Below, in pieces: positions 22,245 to 34,151 of a stretch of DNA of 64,000 nucleotides. Position numbers and translations under genes: made by a program. The stretch covers positions 46,348,779 to 46,412,778 of the forward strand of contig NC_090319.1 in NCBI RefSeq assembly GCF_040869045.1. The letters are read 5' to 3'. How positions within the stretch are numbered: the stretch's first letter is position 1; each line of letters starts with the position of its first letter. The notes beneath the pieces were generated by a model. It ran no database searches, was not told where the DNA came from, and saw only the letters and a program-made list of their open reading frames with translations. The stretch is from Eurosta solidaginis. Lineage: Eukaryota > Arthropoda > Insecta > Diptera > Tephritidae.

Positions 22245-23045
22245 GTAGGAAAATTTTCGCGTAGGATGTTACCACTAATACATACATACGACAGATGTAC
22301 ATATATGCACATATATATGTACGGGAGCATCCGCGTTATTGTTAAAAAGTCTTCATGTCGCTGTTGGATCTACTTATTAAACAGATACGACGAACAACTG
22401 CAGCATGAACAAAAATTAACTACATCTCTCAACCTCCATCGACCTTTTTACAATCAGACTGCGAGTGTAGATATCCAGCTGCGTTAACGACCAACAGCCA
22501 TGTTTGTTACCACAAACCGACCCTGCTGTAATTTAATTGTTGTTGCTGTAACATTTTCGTGTTCACAAATTGTTGGTGCAACAACTTTCTACCGTTTCTC
22601 TAGTATTTAATAGCAATGTCGGAGAATGTGAGTATGTTTGTTGTTATTGTCGCTTTCATTTTGCTCATATTGAAAACTTTTACTACTTTTACATGTGAAA
22701 ATCTTCTAAAGCCAAAGGCTCATCATGCAAAAACACAAAACAATTGGACAAAATAATATAAGCGCCAAAAGCATACAAAAAGAAAAGCAAAAACACTTAC
22801 GAAAATAAGTTACATTGTTTTTTTGCTGTACTGTTTACTGCTTTTTAGTACAATGTTGAAGCCAATTCCACTTTTAATGTTGTAGTTGCTGTTTGTTGTT
22901 GGTCGGTGTTGTTTTCTTTGGTGGTCGCATTTTGTAATGAAATTTTCAAAATTTTCTCATAAAGTTTTGCTGCTGCTGCTGGTTGTCATTATGTAAAACA
23001 TTTGCTATGTACGTAGACTAATGAACAGCATTGTGCAATATAATA
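22245..23045. other. Gene-free intergenic stretch
   Basis: Low-complexity cat/tgc trinucleotide patches (gttgttgctg near 22540, gctgctgctgctgg near 22970) and a short (CA/TA) patch near 22300. No gene. Confidence 0.45.
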
Positions 23046-23048
23046 GAG

Positions 23049-23290
23049 GTGACGTTAGGTTAGGTTGAGTGGAAGCCACGCAGGTAAGGCAAGCTGATTT
23101 GGAAAACAAGAAGGTGACATTTGATAGATGAGCTTTGATGGACCAAAAAACTTCAGCAGACCGCTATCTGCTACCGACCAAAAGGATAACGCTACCTTGC
23201 TTGCGAAAGTGTTCGCTCAGCGTCTGCTTAGCTAACTGAAGGCTCATATATAGAGCAACAGACCACAAGTGGCCAGCGGCACTCTTCATT
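23049..23290 (-). repeat. LINE 3' tail fragment
   Basis: It starts with 'gttaggttaggttgagtgg', the complement of the acctaacctaac tail seen at 12844 and 22209, followed by 'gcaagctgatttggaaaac', similar to the 12870 copy. Only untranslated 3' sequence is recognisable. Confidence 0.5.
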
Positions 23291-23454
23291 TACTATATTT
23301 ATTTATTTGCGATTTTAATTGCCATTTATTATTGCTATATATCTGGACCGAGATGGTTAGGTTAGAGTGGCCACCGGTGCGAGCACCAGCGCACTTAGTC
23401 CCAAAAAGGTCCCATTGTGATACCACGTAGATCTCTCCCCTACTCAAACCAACA

Positions 23455-26291
23455 CACAGTGGCCAATTCGGCATTTTATTCATAGCTTCCAAAGTAAAGA
23501 AGTTATCTTCAAAATTTTTTTTTTCTCAATTCAGAAAAAAATCAAACAATTTTTGGAAAAAAATTAAATTTTTTTTTTTTTAATTTTTAATTTTTTATTT
23601 TTTTTTTAATTTTTAATTTTTAATTTTTTTTTAATTTTTTAATTTGTTTTTAATTCAATAAACATTTTCCACCATATATTCATATATAAAATAAGAAAAA
23701 AATTGTCAACTCAAAGAGAAACCATATTATAAAAGAAATATTAATCAGATTCTTCAGCATCAGATTCAGAGAAATCATCTTCAAAATGATGCATTATAAG
23801 CAAGCTTTTAACTTCCTTATCAAAACTAATATTTCTGGAATAGGAAATTGATGAGCCGTTGGACAATGAAGATATTAACGGATTGGAAGAAACAAAAAGA
23901 GCGTTAATTATATCTTCCATTGTATTTTTTCTGCAATTTTTTCTGGTATTATTTTCACGGATGTTCCGATAATCTTTATTTCTGGCTTCAAGCGCTTCCT
24001 CGGACATCATACCAATTTGAAGCGAAAAATTATTGATTATGTCTGCTCCATGAATTAAAATTCTGTGAACAGACGAGGGCATGTAAAACCAAGGGTATAA
24101 AGTAACAAAAATTTCGGCAGTTTCCATTGCGTAAAGTCTGAATGCCCCGTGTTTATATCGTATCCACATGCAAGTGCTCGTAAGACGACGCTGAATCGAT
24201 ATATTAAATTTTCGTTCACCCCAGTTATACGTGCGGCTAAATCTGGTTGTTGAAAGAACCTTCTTGCCGTATTTCCGTTGTTGGTATTTCCAGTAACAGC
24301 CATTGGTATGTCGACCAACAAATGCATTTCTTCTCGTAGCTTCTGCTGTATATTTGTTTTATTTTGTCCAAAAATATCCTTGTCAGCACCACGAGTTTGC
24401 CACTATTTTATTGGTATTCTATAGGATATGTGCAAAATACATTCAAAAAACCTTATCCAGGCGTGGAGACTGGATAGACCATATTGAAAGAGGTTCACTT
24501 TAATTGGAAAGCTCTTCACCAAATTTAAGTCATTCATATTTTTCGGTGTTGCCTTGCAGATTCCGCATATTTGCGAAGAAGATTCTGAAATGACGCTGAA
24601 AGTTTTACCATCAAGCATGGTCATGTGTAATTGGTGATCAATAATCAATGAGTTTACATATGTTGGTACAATATTTAATATTTGGCTCTTAATATTTTCA
24701 ATTTCCCTGCGACTCAGGTCCGCCGTTTCCTTGTCGCAAAGTATTTTGATTGGTCGACAGTATCGTGTATAAGAAGGTCGATTGTTTTTCCATAAAACTG
24801 TCGGTCCGTTCTGCACTTGCAGTGGTACAATACAAATTGAAAATAAATATTGGTCTCTCATGTTTCCTTCGCAGTCGTTAAATTTTTGCCTATATGTGGA
24901 ATGGCCGCTGCTGCCATCACAACCCCATTTGTAGACAGCAGTTAAATGGGTATTATTATTACTTCTAGATGGGATTTCAAAACTTTCAGAGTGTGCTTCC
25001 ATGATCCTGTTTATTGTATGGTCCACAAGACTTTGTAGTGGCACTTCATCATAATAATCAGTGACTGTAATGTAACTAGGATAGCACTTTTTTTTTTGCG
25101 AAGCGTAATTTTTCGTAGCATGGATATATATCCGCGTTTTGGTTTTTTGCTGCTTTCTTATTCAAGTTCCAAGTGTATCTGGTATGTCCAAGATCTACAA
25201 ATAGCGCAAGCGCTTTATCGTCCGAAAATTTGGTTGGAAGGGGCGTTGGTTTGTTTATATTTTGTATTACCTTTCCGCTAAACTCCTCATCGCCATTTAC
25301 CATTTCTACAACTTTGGAAGCACTGCGCTTTCCAGCTTTATATAAACTGCAGTTTGCAGCTACCAACAATCCTTCACATGACACTTCCTCTGTAAGCCCT
25401 GACATCTTATTGACTTGGGTTTTTCTGCAGCACTTGGAAAGCTCTTTTCCCGGCCGTCCAATATTTTCATTTGCTTTTTTTCCCAACAATACCAATGGTG
25501 TATCTAGCCATTCTTGGTTAATTTTTTCGAAAAACACCTTACTTCTGCCACAGGCCTTCCACTTTTGGATAAGCCTACTAACAAAATTGCTCAGTTTCTT
25601 TCCATTTTTGCACTGCTCCTTCTGAGTATAGGTAATTTTACTCAAAACGGTACCAAAAACATAATTTTCTACGGCGAGAAACTTCTTGGTGGGGATCGCT
25701 TCTTCATGCCATATTAAAGAAAGGGTGCGTTTTGACACAGACATTTTGCCTAAAAAGTACAATAAATTGAAAGCTCGCAGGTACTCGCAGTTCATTTTGG
25801 ACATTTTGGACACACAATGGTTTACACATATAGGAAAATTTAAAATTACACTGAATCTAGGTGAATTTTGAAAGTTCTACTCCACGAAAAACAGGTGTAC
25901 GTTACAATGGACGAGTTGCCAAAACACTTAAACACGATTACGTTTTATAAATAACATAACTATACACAGATCACAACCACAGTTTTTTTTATATAATACA
26001 TACCTTGGCGTTAGTATATAACAAAACTTTTAATGAAAATAATAAAATTTGCAAGTTTAACACGAATACGAAAACGATGATCAAAAAGGCGTAATTATTT
26101 TGCACAACACTTGCAGAAACATGTGCAGATTTTACAGCTCACAGCTGTTCATCAGCTGTAAGCTGAGCTTTTAAAAATCGACACAAATCTAGTGAATGTA
26201 TTTGTTATCGATTGTTAAAAAAAAATTTACGGTTTTTCAAATTTGAAAATTTTAATTAAATGCCGCTAGCGAAGCCAAATTGGCCACTGTG
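23455..26291 (-). mobile_element. Complete Transib transposon with CAACA target duplication
   Basis: The ends are inverted copies: left 'cacagtggccaattcggc' (23455-23472) and right, read on minus, 'cacagtggccaatttggc' (26291-26274), 17 of 18 matching. The 5 bases just outside are CAACA on both sides (23450-23454 and 26292-26296). Transib elements make 5-bp duplications and start with a CAC-type heptamer; here it is CACAGTG, the same as the consensus recombination-signal heptamer recognised by RAG1. The element is 2837 bp, with one minus-strand transposase in the middle, about 480 bp of leader and about 290 bp after the stop, the latter including a T-rich tract (23510-23660). Confidence 0.9.
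23741..25813 (-). pseudogene. Transib transposase (RAG1-core relative), three lesions
   Basis: Read from ATG at 25813 to the stop before 23741. The N-terminal part (25813-25090) has 'NIGRPGKELSKC', comparable to the GRP-containing DNA-binding region of RAG1/Transib, then 'ALALFVDLGHTRYTW' and 'NADIYPCYEKL'. An A10 tract (25088-25097) carries a 1-base shift; on its far side the protein resumes. The core has the first catalytic Asp in 'KWGCDGSSGHSTYRQ' (codon 24918-24916), the second Asp in 'PIKILCDKETADL' (24735-24733), a Cys-x2-Cys ('ICGICKAT') near 24570, and 'LHAWIRFFECILH'. A TAG near 24403 sits in frame between 'RIPIK' and 'WQTRGAD'. A second shift near 24140 leads to the last frame with the third acid, Glu in 'EARNKDYRNIR' (23989-23987), aligning with RAG1 Glu962 (mouse). 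All three DDE residues are preserved, with only these three lesions seen. Confidence 0.85.
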
Positions 26292-27641
26292 CAACAGGTC
26301 GATACAGCCAACGTCAGGAATTTCTTAGGCTACAACTTAGCCAGATAAAAAAAAAGATCGTAAAACTAAGAAGACGCCGGAGATTTCTTCCTCTTGTGCC
26401 AAGGCGCAGGACAATCGCACAGAAAATGCTTGACTAATTCTATTTCCTCTTCGTCTTTGCAGCTCCTGGTGTAACCACTATAGGGAGCACCCAGCCATTG
26501 TGCATGCGTCCCGATAGCTATGTGGCCGGTTATAATTCCAAACACCAGCGATATGTCCCCTCTTCCAAGAAAAAGGAGACTTCTATTGCTTCTCGCATCC
26601 CATTCAGGCCACACAAGCTTAGTGCGGTAGCAGGATTCGAGAGGGCTTCATCTCACACCCGCTTCCCTAACGAAAGTCCCTTTCAAATTGAGCTTACAGA
26701 TCCAGGCACCCATACCAGACTGAGAGAAGTTTGCTCAGCGATCTCGTTAAGAGATTTGCGGCACTTCTCTACTATCCTGGACTTACATGTGGCCGATACA
26801 AGCACTTTTAGTGCAGCCTGGCTGTCAGAGTAAATACAAATTTGATTAAAGCTGAGCAACATTTCTCAGGTGATCGGCGGCCTCATTTATAGCAGCCACC
26901 TTCGCCTGAAATACGCTTCAATTATCGGGTAGGCTAAATGATAGATTCTACCCTAGTTAAAGTGCAAAGACCCCGCTCCCAGCTTTTTATTTAGTTTGGG
27001 GCCTTCAGTATATATCTGCAGCTTAACTCTCAGGGCCGGCGGGTCCTTCAACCAATAATCCCTATCCGTGATAACAATCTCGTATTTTATATCGAAAAAT
27101 ACAGTCGGAGCGCAACAGTCCGACGAAGGCGAATCCAAATTCTTAAGGATGGCTGTAAGACCTATACATGACCTTCAACACTTTGCAGCCCCGCGCTTGG
27201 TTCCAACCTTTCCTGCTTGGTCGACCAAGTGCAGCTCTCACCTACTTAAAATACCGACCAATTCAATAGGAACATCTACGGTGGAAGACTCGAGGGGTGC
27301 GCCCTTTTTAACTCGTTCATCCGCTTTTTCATTTCCATCTCCCATAACACCTGAGATAAAGATGTATAATTTTCCTAGTATCGATTCTTTCCTGGGACCG
27401 CTTACACTCTAACCCACTTTAAGATATGGTACTATGAAAGATTATTGTGTGAACTGCTATTCGACGTGCCTGCATTTTAAGATTTTTTCTCCAGTATTTC
27501 TTCTTCTTTTGTCACGGCTACTACTACCGCCCAAAAAGTACTACAGTGATCTGGTAGCTTGTAGGCTCATTTTATTTCCGGATCAGCACATATTGTTGCA
27601 TGCCCTAGCAGACTTATATTACTTTGAAACAATCAGTGTAA

Positions 27642-28295
27642 ACTAGGGCGGGTCGATTTAAAAATCGCTCATTGCTCTGTGAAAATCGTATTCTAGGGAT
27701 CAAAATAAGAAACTTTGCCAAAGGAACCATACCTCTGAAACGAATTCTGATGTCCCCCCCTTTGGGTCAAACTTTTGGGTAGGGGCAATTTCAATTCTAC
27801 CTGCTGTGTCTTGTGGTGGCATAAAAAAAACAACACAAGCAATTTTACGATCTGCAATTGTGTCACAGTGATACCTTCATTTTTTAAAACGGTTGAATAA
27901 TAAAAAACCCACACAGCTATGTTTACGACATACAAATTCATCACAGTGGTGCCTTGGTTTTAATAGGGGGTTGTAAGAACGCTAATTTCTAATATTTTTT
28001 TTTAATTTATTTTCTATTACTAAGTTAAATTCAATTTTTCATTTACATATGTTCTGACTAAATAAATTTCTAAAGAGAAAAATAAACTCCAAAAAGAAAA
28101 AACATATTCATTTCAAAGTGGGATTTTTCATTCAAAATTTGCCCCTACGCATCAAGGGGGGGGGAGGGGGACATCAGAATTCGTTTTAGAGGTATGGTTC
28201 CTTCGGCAAAGTTTCTTATCTTTATCCCTAGAATATGATTTTCGCAGAGCAATGGGCGATTTTTTTGCCTCCCCACAAATCTACCCGGCCTAGTG
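27642..28295. mobile_element. Foldback MITE, family F copy 1
   Basis: It has long terminal inverted repeats of about 130-145 bp: left from 'actagggcgggtcgattta' and right ending 'tctacccggcctagt'. Inside the arms, 'aaactttgcc' with 'aaggaaccatacctctgaaa' matches its complement near 28187-28222. A C-run (27752) and G-run (28154) face each other. A second copy lies at 43594-44166. The centre is non-coding. This copy carries about 80 bp between two 'tcacagtg' words (about 27866 and 27942) that copy 2 lacks. The superfamily is not assigned. Confidence 0.8.
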
Positions 28296-28299
28296 TTCA

Positions 28300-29512
28300 C
28301 ACGCATCGCTTGGTCGGCCATCTCAGCACGCTTGCGCCAATCTTCCACCATTATTGGGGCTATAGAAGACCCATCGAAGCGCACAGCTAGACTCCACCTA
28401 TAAGGAGTGTCGCAAATACCAGACCTAGAAGCAGTCGATAAGTTTAGTCCTAGAAAACTTCTATTATTTGCCAAGAGGACGAAGTTCAATGTGAGGGTTT
28501 TATTGATCGGTCAGATCGGCCTTATTTTACCTATTAGTTTCAGGTTCTGTTTTCACATATATTTTTGTCATTATTTTGCACAACACTGTATCCATATGTG
28601 TATATTCAATCTTAGATTGTTTTAAGCAGTACTGGCACTTGGTTATTGTTTTCGGTCTTAGTTGCAGGAAAACAAAAAAACAATCAAAACAATAAAAAAT
28701 AATTGTTCGGTGCGCAACAAGCATAACACTAAGCAATAAAATCTCATTCAGAGAGAACAAAAGTGTTTTGTTAGCATAAGATCGCTTGCTTGTTAAGTTG
28801 ACTTGGTCTATATGGTTTTGTAATATAGCATTTGAGGCATTAAAACGCTGGTTTCTTACCTGCCCTAAGCATATCTACGCCTCTTTTACAAAATTTCTAT
28901 TGCAGAAGAAATTTCTATTGAAGAAAATAAGGAAAATAAGGAAAAGAGGAAAATAATAACGTTAAGTTATATTCGTACGTACATTAGTTCAGAGTTGTCT
29001 CTTCATTGCAGTTTTTGCATAATTTAATTATAACAACGAGGCATTTGCTTATATCAACAAATGAAGACATAAAACAAATACACACGCAGTTGCATGTAAG
29101 CAAGCACATCTAACTATTTGCATGTGAAAAGGCTTACGAAAAGCGCCCTGCAGTGAAATAATAAATTATTCCAAGAAAATACTACTTTGCAGTGAAATTT
29201 TCTTGTTAGAAGTGAAATGCGGCGAAAATGACTTAAAGAGTTGCAACAAGCAGACCTGTGAAACGCTTCTGACCGCCATTCGCCAGGCAATGCCCACGTT
29301 GATTATTTTGCATTTAGTTTATGCAACTCACAACTGCCGGTCGCTTGCGGCGAACTATGCTCTGGGCAGCCATTGAAGATCCGTTGAAAGCTAATGTGAG
29401 AAGGCAACAACCTGGCTAGGCCGCTGCGGCATAATAGAATTAGAATTAGATGGAGGATTGTATCGGCAACGTTTGACCATAATAGGGTGCGGCTGCAAGC
29501 GGGCATCTGTTT
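28300..29512. other. No recognised gene
   Basis: A minus reading across 28489-28300 is open but matches nothing I know, and it continues into the MITE arm. The remainder is AT-rich with a repeated aatttctattg word (28905 and 28916). Confidence 0.4.
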
Positions 29513-29514
29513 TG

Positions 29515-31045
29515 GATCAAGCGGTTCGCTATATTATTATTATTGTTACTAGGCCTGGAAGCACTGCGACCTTTGTGCATATCTATTGTGCATGACCTTT
29601 TAGCCTAATTTTGTATCTGGAGGCTTTTGATGTATCTAAGCACCTCTTCAGGCTTTTTACTCCATATCACACCAACTAGATGGGAGATTCTCTGCTTAGA
29701 CAGAGCGACGCATTCGCAGAGAATGTGAACCGGCTTTTCATCATCCAGCTCACAGAAATGACAAATTTGGGTATCGGATAAATACAACTTACTTACGCGA
29801 TATCGTAGACCACAGTGTCCAGTGTAGTACCCAGTGAAAGTTCTTAGGTCCTCCTTGCATAGATTAATGAGCTTGGCTGATACTTTCGTTGCCGGAAGTA
29901 ATTTAAATGCAGTCAGCCACTAGATTAAATGTAACTGTGTAGGATTGCAAGGCACGCAGGGCCGCCTAGCTGTACGACATAATGTTGATGCCCTTCGAGA
30001 TTGAGCCTCTCCGCAGACATTCTCTACCTCAGACTTATATTTCATAGATTTATGTATATTGTATGGTAGCATCACTTTGGTATGGATTTCTAGAAGTTCG
30101 GCCTATAGATGCCAGATCCCGTTCTTCCGTCATCCATTTTTGATCCATATATGAACCAGACATCGAAGTCAGGGTCATTATAGGGATTTCCTGTTTTCCA
30201 GTGTGTCCTGTCCACAATAGAAACTTCAAAGTTCCGTGAGATGCTGAGCTTAGGGGATATTACGTCACGCATTTGTAATGTGGGATTTCCTATGAATTTT
30301 GTTATTACCCTTATATGCCTTGTCATGTTTCCTGGCTTCAGCTCCGAAATATTTTGAAGTCTTAGTGAAGGGAAAGCGCTAAGTGCATCAGCAGGGGCCG
30401 TTCTCATCGCACACTTTATACCAATGCAAACTAGTCGATGCAGTTTGCTTAGTTTTGCTGTTTCCGTTATTTTCGTGGCCTTTTGCACCATACCTGGGAA
30501 GCATAGGTGACTATTGGCCTTACAACTATATTAAATGTCCAGTATACCATTTTTGCAGATATCCCCCATGTTATGCCACAGAGCCGAGTAGAGGCGAAGA
30601 AAGCTCTTGTTGCTTTGTTAAGGAGAGCATCCAATTGAGCATTCCACGTGAGGGTTCTATAAAGTGTGACCCCTAGGTATTTTGAATCCATTGAGAAATA
30701 TATTTTTGTACCACCCAGGGATGGTTCTGGGATGGATGGTTTCATTCTCCGGGTGAAAATCACTATGGAAGTTTTGTTAGAATTGATAGATAATCCTTTG
30801 ATATCGCACCACTCTCTATGTTGCGTGCGGTCTGACATTGTTTTCTCGTGCATCCCTGTGATGCAAATAAATAGGTCATCTGTATACTTTTGGATGTCAA
30901 ATCCCTCGATTTTCATTAACTGAAGGAGGTAACCTATGATCGGGGTCCACAGTAGAGGGGAGAGCACACCTGCTTGTGGGCATTCTCTTGTAGCCGCAAT
31001 TGATTCAGTTGTCCCTCCCAGTTCCAAATGGATTTCTATACTCTC
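29515..31045 (-). pseudogene. LOA-type LINE, RT to 3' tail (family L copy 1)
   Basis: On minus: RT from 31027 with 'QAGVLSPLLW' (block 4), 'IQKYTDDLFICIT' (catalytic box, Tyr-Thr-Asp-Asp instead of Tyr-Ala-Asp-Asp), 'LSINSNKTSIVIFTRR' and 'SKYLGVTLYRTLTWNAQLD', then the thumb with 'ASQVWC'. A frame change near 30480 leads into 30491-30090, ending in the RNase H entry 'DVWFIYGSKMDDGRTGSGIY'. The rest of RNase H is decayed; the C-terminal finger 'ICHFCELDDEKPVHILCEC' (29760-29700) closes the protein. The 3' tail is (aat)n on minus, at 29533-29547. It is 5' truncated at 31045. The same family recurs at 38395. Confidence 0.75.
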
Positions 31046-31049
31046 TGCT

Positions 31050-31485
31050 CGCTAAAATAAATTTAAAGAAATACTTTCATCCCCACTTAGTGGGTGGCGT
31101 ACTGGGTTTTTTACCAACTAGGTAAAACACACTCCAAAAAAACAATAAACTGACAACCCTTTACAGTTGAAAACCTATACAAACATTAAAACCACAATGA
31201 TTTGAGGGAATGCCGCTGTACTGTCCCTTCCCATAATGGGATTTGTGCAGATGCTCGGCTAGAGTCCCTCATGAAGCAAAAGCAGACAACACCGCCATCC
31301 AAGAGTTGTGATGGACGAATCAAAGAAAAAATATATTCAAAAATTGTGAAATTTACTGGAGAAGCCACGCAAATAAGCCAAGTTTCGCCGTTAAATTTGT
31401 GGTTGGAGAGAGACTGCGTCGAAGGTATTATCGTTCTCGCATGTGGACCAACGTCACGACGCTATCTGCAAAAGATATAAGTTTT
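31050..31485. other. No recognised gene
   Basis: A plus reading of 92 codons at 31202-31480 is open but unlike any family I can name. It may be the leader of the RTE-type fragment that follows. Confidence 0.35.
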
Positions 31486-31489
31486 TTAT

Positions 31490-32035
31490 ATCGCAGTCAT
31501 CTAAGCAAGGAGAAAAGAGGAGGACGATGAGATAGATGATGCTTTCTGTGAGCACCTAGAATGCAGATACGAGCTCTACTGCTGTCGTGCTATTACACTC
31601 GTACTTAGAAACTTGAACGAAAGGTTGGACAAAGACGTATATTTGACCAAACAGTCGACAAGTTCAGCCTCTACAGTGAAACCTTCCCTAATGGACCGAG
31701 CCTGATTGACTTTGCCAGAGATCTAAGTATAGCCATATCTGTGGCAAGGTCTAAGCATAAAGATATATATCAAGCTACATGGGTGTATGTAACCAGATAG
31801 AACACGTTGTAATAGACGGTCGGTATGCCTTCAGGGTTTTAGATATACGTACGATTCGAGCACTTTACGCCAACTAGGATCACTATTTTTTCGTAGCCAA
31901 AAAAACGGGCCCGCCTCTGCGCGACTGAAAGCAAGATACAAAAACACAAAGAAAATTGGATGTTGGATAGAGGGTAATCGCGATAGACAGCCAATGATTT
32001 TGCAACTCGGCTCTTACACCTACTATCTAAAAGCA
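31490..32035 (+). pseudogene. RTE-type LINE endonuclease remnant
   Basis: Plus translation gives the C-terminal half of an RTE-type endonuclease and the following linker. 'TVKPSLMDRA' and 'SLIDFARDLSIAISVARSKH' fit the Asn-Gly-x-x-Leu-x-x-Phe-Ala block. 'KDIYQATWVY' fits the His-Lys-x-Thr-Trp block, and 'SSTLRQLGS' lies where 'SDHYLV' is usual. 'RARLCATESK'-like text follows, with stops. This is the part often labelled craniofacial-development-like protein in insect gene sets. It is disconnected from any RT; the next sequence (32285 on) belongs to a different LINE. Confidence 0.5.
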
Positions 32036-32284
32036 TAAGTCAACCAGACGGAATGCAGGAATAGCGATAAGCTATCTGCAGATCTCTTCATATGGACAGG
32101 GCAACTTCAACATCGTTGAGGGCGCGTACGTGAAGATCTCCATAACTCATACTTTGTTCCAACAAAGTCTTCCATTTAATGCTCTTTTAATTAAAACAAA
32201 TGGTAAAGAGCTGATAAAAGTAGCCTGCTCACGCTTGTGACTTTCAGGCAGAACTGGTAATGGCAGGTAAACATAAACACAGCG

Positions 32285-34151
32285 CGTCCCCTTTGACTAT
32301 GAAGAATCCATGTTAGACCATTTAAAGCGGTATGCCCGAACGGGATTGCGGATGGTGCTACCGCGACTAAACCTAGGAACCAGCTACCGTTGAGGACTCA
32401 TATCGACCACTATCTTTCCGAACGCTTGTAGCCAAGACACATAATACAATCCTGCCCTCCTATTTCAATGCAAATCTGCGATGTGTCAATATTCAGCATG
32501 GCGTATGAAAATTATATAGCACCACTATCGCGCTAAATGGCATCAACAGACAAATAAGTTGCTTGATTTATTAAAAGATTTTGATCACACCACTTCACTG
32601 CAAGACTTGGAAGGTTACACCCTTCCTTCCAGTCTGGAAAGTGCAGTTAAGGAAGGTAACACCAAAACCCAGAAGAATTAAACAAGACAAAAATAGTGGT
32701 GGCATATCCCAATTTAATTTATCTTTTACATGTCAAAGCTCCCGCCTTCGCCAGAAGAAGTTACCATTTTGACTAACGCCAATATCTGCACGATAATAGC
32801 ATAAGGACCAGGCACATCTATTGATAAGTTATGCTATAAAACTTACGACAATCTCCCTGGCCCTTTTCATCTCTCTTAACCTAACACTGTCAACGACTAA
32901 ATTCTCGGCAACCTTATCTACAACGTGGACAAGGGCAAAGATAAATAAACGCTTGCATCAGCGGGCTAGGAGGCTTAGAATATACTGGCTGTAGGTATGC
33001 CTGTCGTAAGAAGCGACTAAAATGGCAACTTGATCCAAGGCGTTGTGTAGCGCAAACCTCTCAAGGGGATGCCAGCGGAATATATAGCTTCTCCAACCCA
33101 ATTGTCAGTCTCACATATCCGTGGCGAAACCTGTTTTATTAACAGCTGAGGCTCTGGCGTCCCCGAACACCTGATGGATCTAGGGGTTAGGAAGGCGGGA
33201 TGGCCTATAACGTTGCATGTGATCATATCAAATCGTTCCCGAGATGGTCGGGCTAGTATCTTTAAGGTGCTTGTTACCGGAACGTGCCGGATCTGCGTAC
33301 GGCAAAGAACCATCAACATCGATAACACTCCTCAACGCCTTCGGGGAATGTATTGCTAAAACAACAACAACAACAATATAAAAAACATTTATGACTTTTT
33401 ATAAAGCAATTAGCTGGCTGCTTTAATGATATTCATCCATAGCCGTTAAAGCAACACACTAGAGGAAACTGCAGGCCTGTCGACACACTGCGCACGGAAC
33501 GGCCAAGGGATCTTTTATTATGTCTCCAGAAGACCAACTGCGCATTGCGGCATGAACACTCCAGCTAAATAAGAGAGAGGAAACGAGGAACAAACAGTTT
33601 CTGCTGAATACCAACAGACATCTGATTAAAGAGGCCCCGCCTCCCAGGAACCTAGGAACTTATGTGCGTTAGTACTGCGAAGAAACTCGGCACTTAATAA
33701 TTCAACTGTATGATGAAAAGGTCAAAAAAAAGGCCACAGAGATATACAAAAAAGGCCTTCGGCCTACAATATCAGAGATTGACCGGTGGGCCCCGTTTTT
33801 AAAGGCAAATACTGTGCAGTCGCAGTTGAGGAAAGCAAACTCCCCAAGGAGATGCGTCACTCTAGCTAAACTTCGATCAAGATACTGTAATAGGTTAAAC
33901 TAATATACTTATCCAGATTCAAACCCAGTGTACCCAATGTATATCCCGCGTGTAATTTGTCTCCACGTGTCATCAACTATCTTTTTAATATCAATACGGA
34001 ACCAACGCCTTCAATACACTTATCTCTCTGGTCCATTTTTTTTAAACAGTAAATTTCCTCGGATTCCTATTAGAGAATATTGATGATAATTTAGGAGTGG
34101 TCGCAACTATTATATGGGACGAAGCACTGCTACAACAACGGCAACAACAAA
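32285..34151 (+). pseudogene. Decayed second copy of the Jockey-group LINE, split by a SINE
   Basis: This is a degenerate relative of the element at 14052. Matching blocks: 32340-32510 to the RT entry ('KPGKPANVGESYRPIS' region), 32580-32730 to the block around 'TLPPCLKRW', 32740-32935 to the catalytic region and the 'LSTTKFSATLSTTWT' strand. After a SINE (32955-33376) it resumes at 33385 with the 'YKAISWL' thumb and runs to the CCHC end near 33960, and the tail 'gaagcactgctacaacaac' (34121-34139). Nearly every reading block has stops or shifts. Endonuclease and first protein are absent. It is clearly older than the 14052 copy. Confidence 0.7.
32955..33376 (+). mobile_element. (CAA)n-tailed SINE, copy 1
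   Basis: It shares the body blocks 'taggtatgcctgtcgtaaga', 'atatagcttctccaacccaa', 'cgagatggtcgggctag' and 'ccatcaacatcgataacact' with the copies at 41205, 46165 and 56046, and ends in (aac)n at 33358-33376. The flanks are one continuous LINE remnant (aataaacgcttg before, aaaaaacattta after, both from the same LINE target), so the host gap defines the insertion. I could not make a clean tRNA assignment. Confidence 0.75.

Larger units (their letters stand above)
23350..27640 (-). pseudogene. LOA-type LINE 3' part, split by the Transib element
   Basis: The coding remnant lies at 26297-27640 and the 3' untranslated tail at 23350-23454, with the Transib transposon between them. On minus, from high to low: an RNase H entry near 27600-27530; the next strand near 26940-26900 ('SVFQAKVAAINEA'); an Asp-Ser-Gln-like strand at 26832-26815; 'WVPGSV..' in pieces; and the end, 'DISLVFGIITGHIAIGTHAQ' then a Cys-rich tail (26540-26380). 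Many stops and shifts. The tail is 'ggttaggttagagtggcc' on plus (23353-23370), that is, the acctaacc end on minus. Joining the flanks across the CAACA duplication restores a contiguous LINE end, which dates the LINE as older than the Transib insertion. Confidence 0.65.

Noticed and set aside
25096..25871. Plus frames of 61-150 codons across the Transib gene
   Set aside because: They are antisense to the transposase, whose minus frames match RAG1/Transib motifs.
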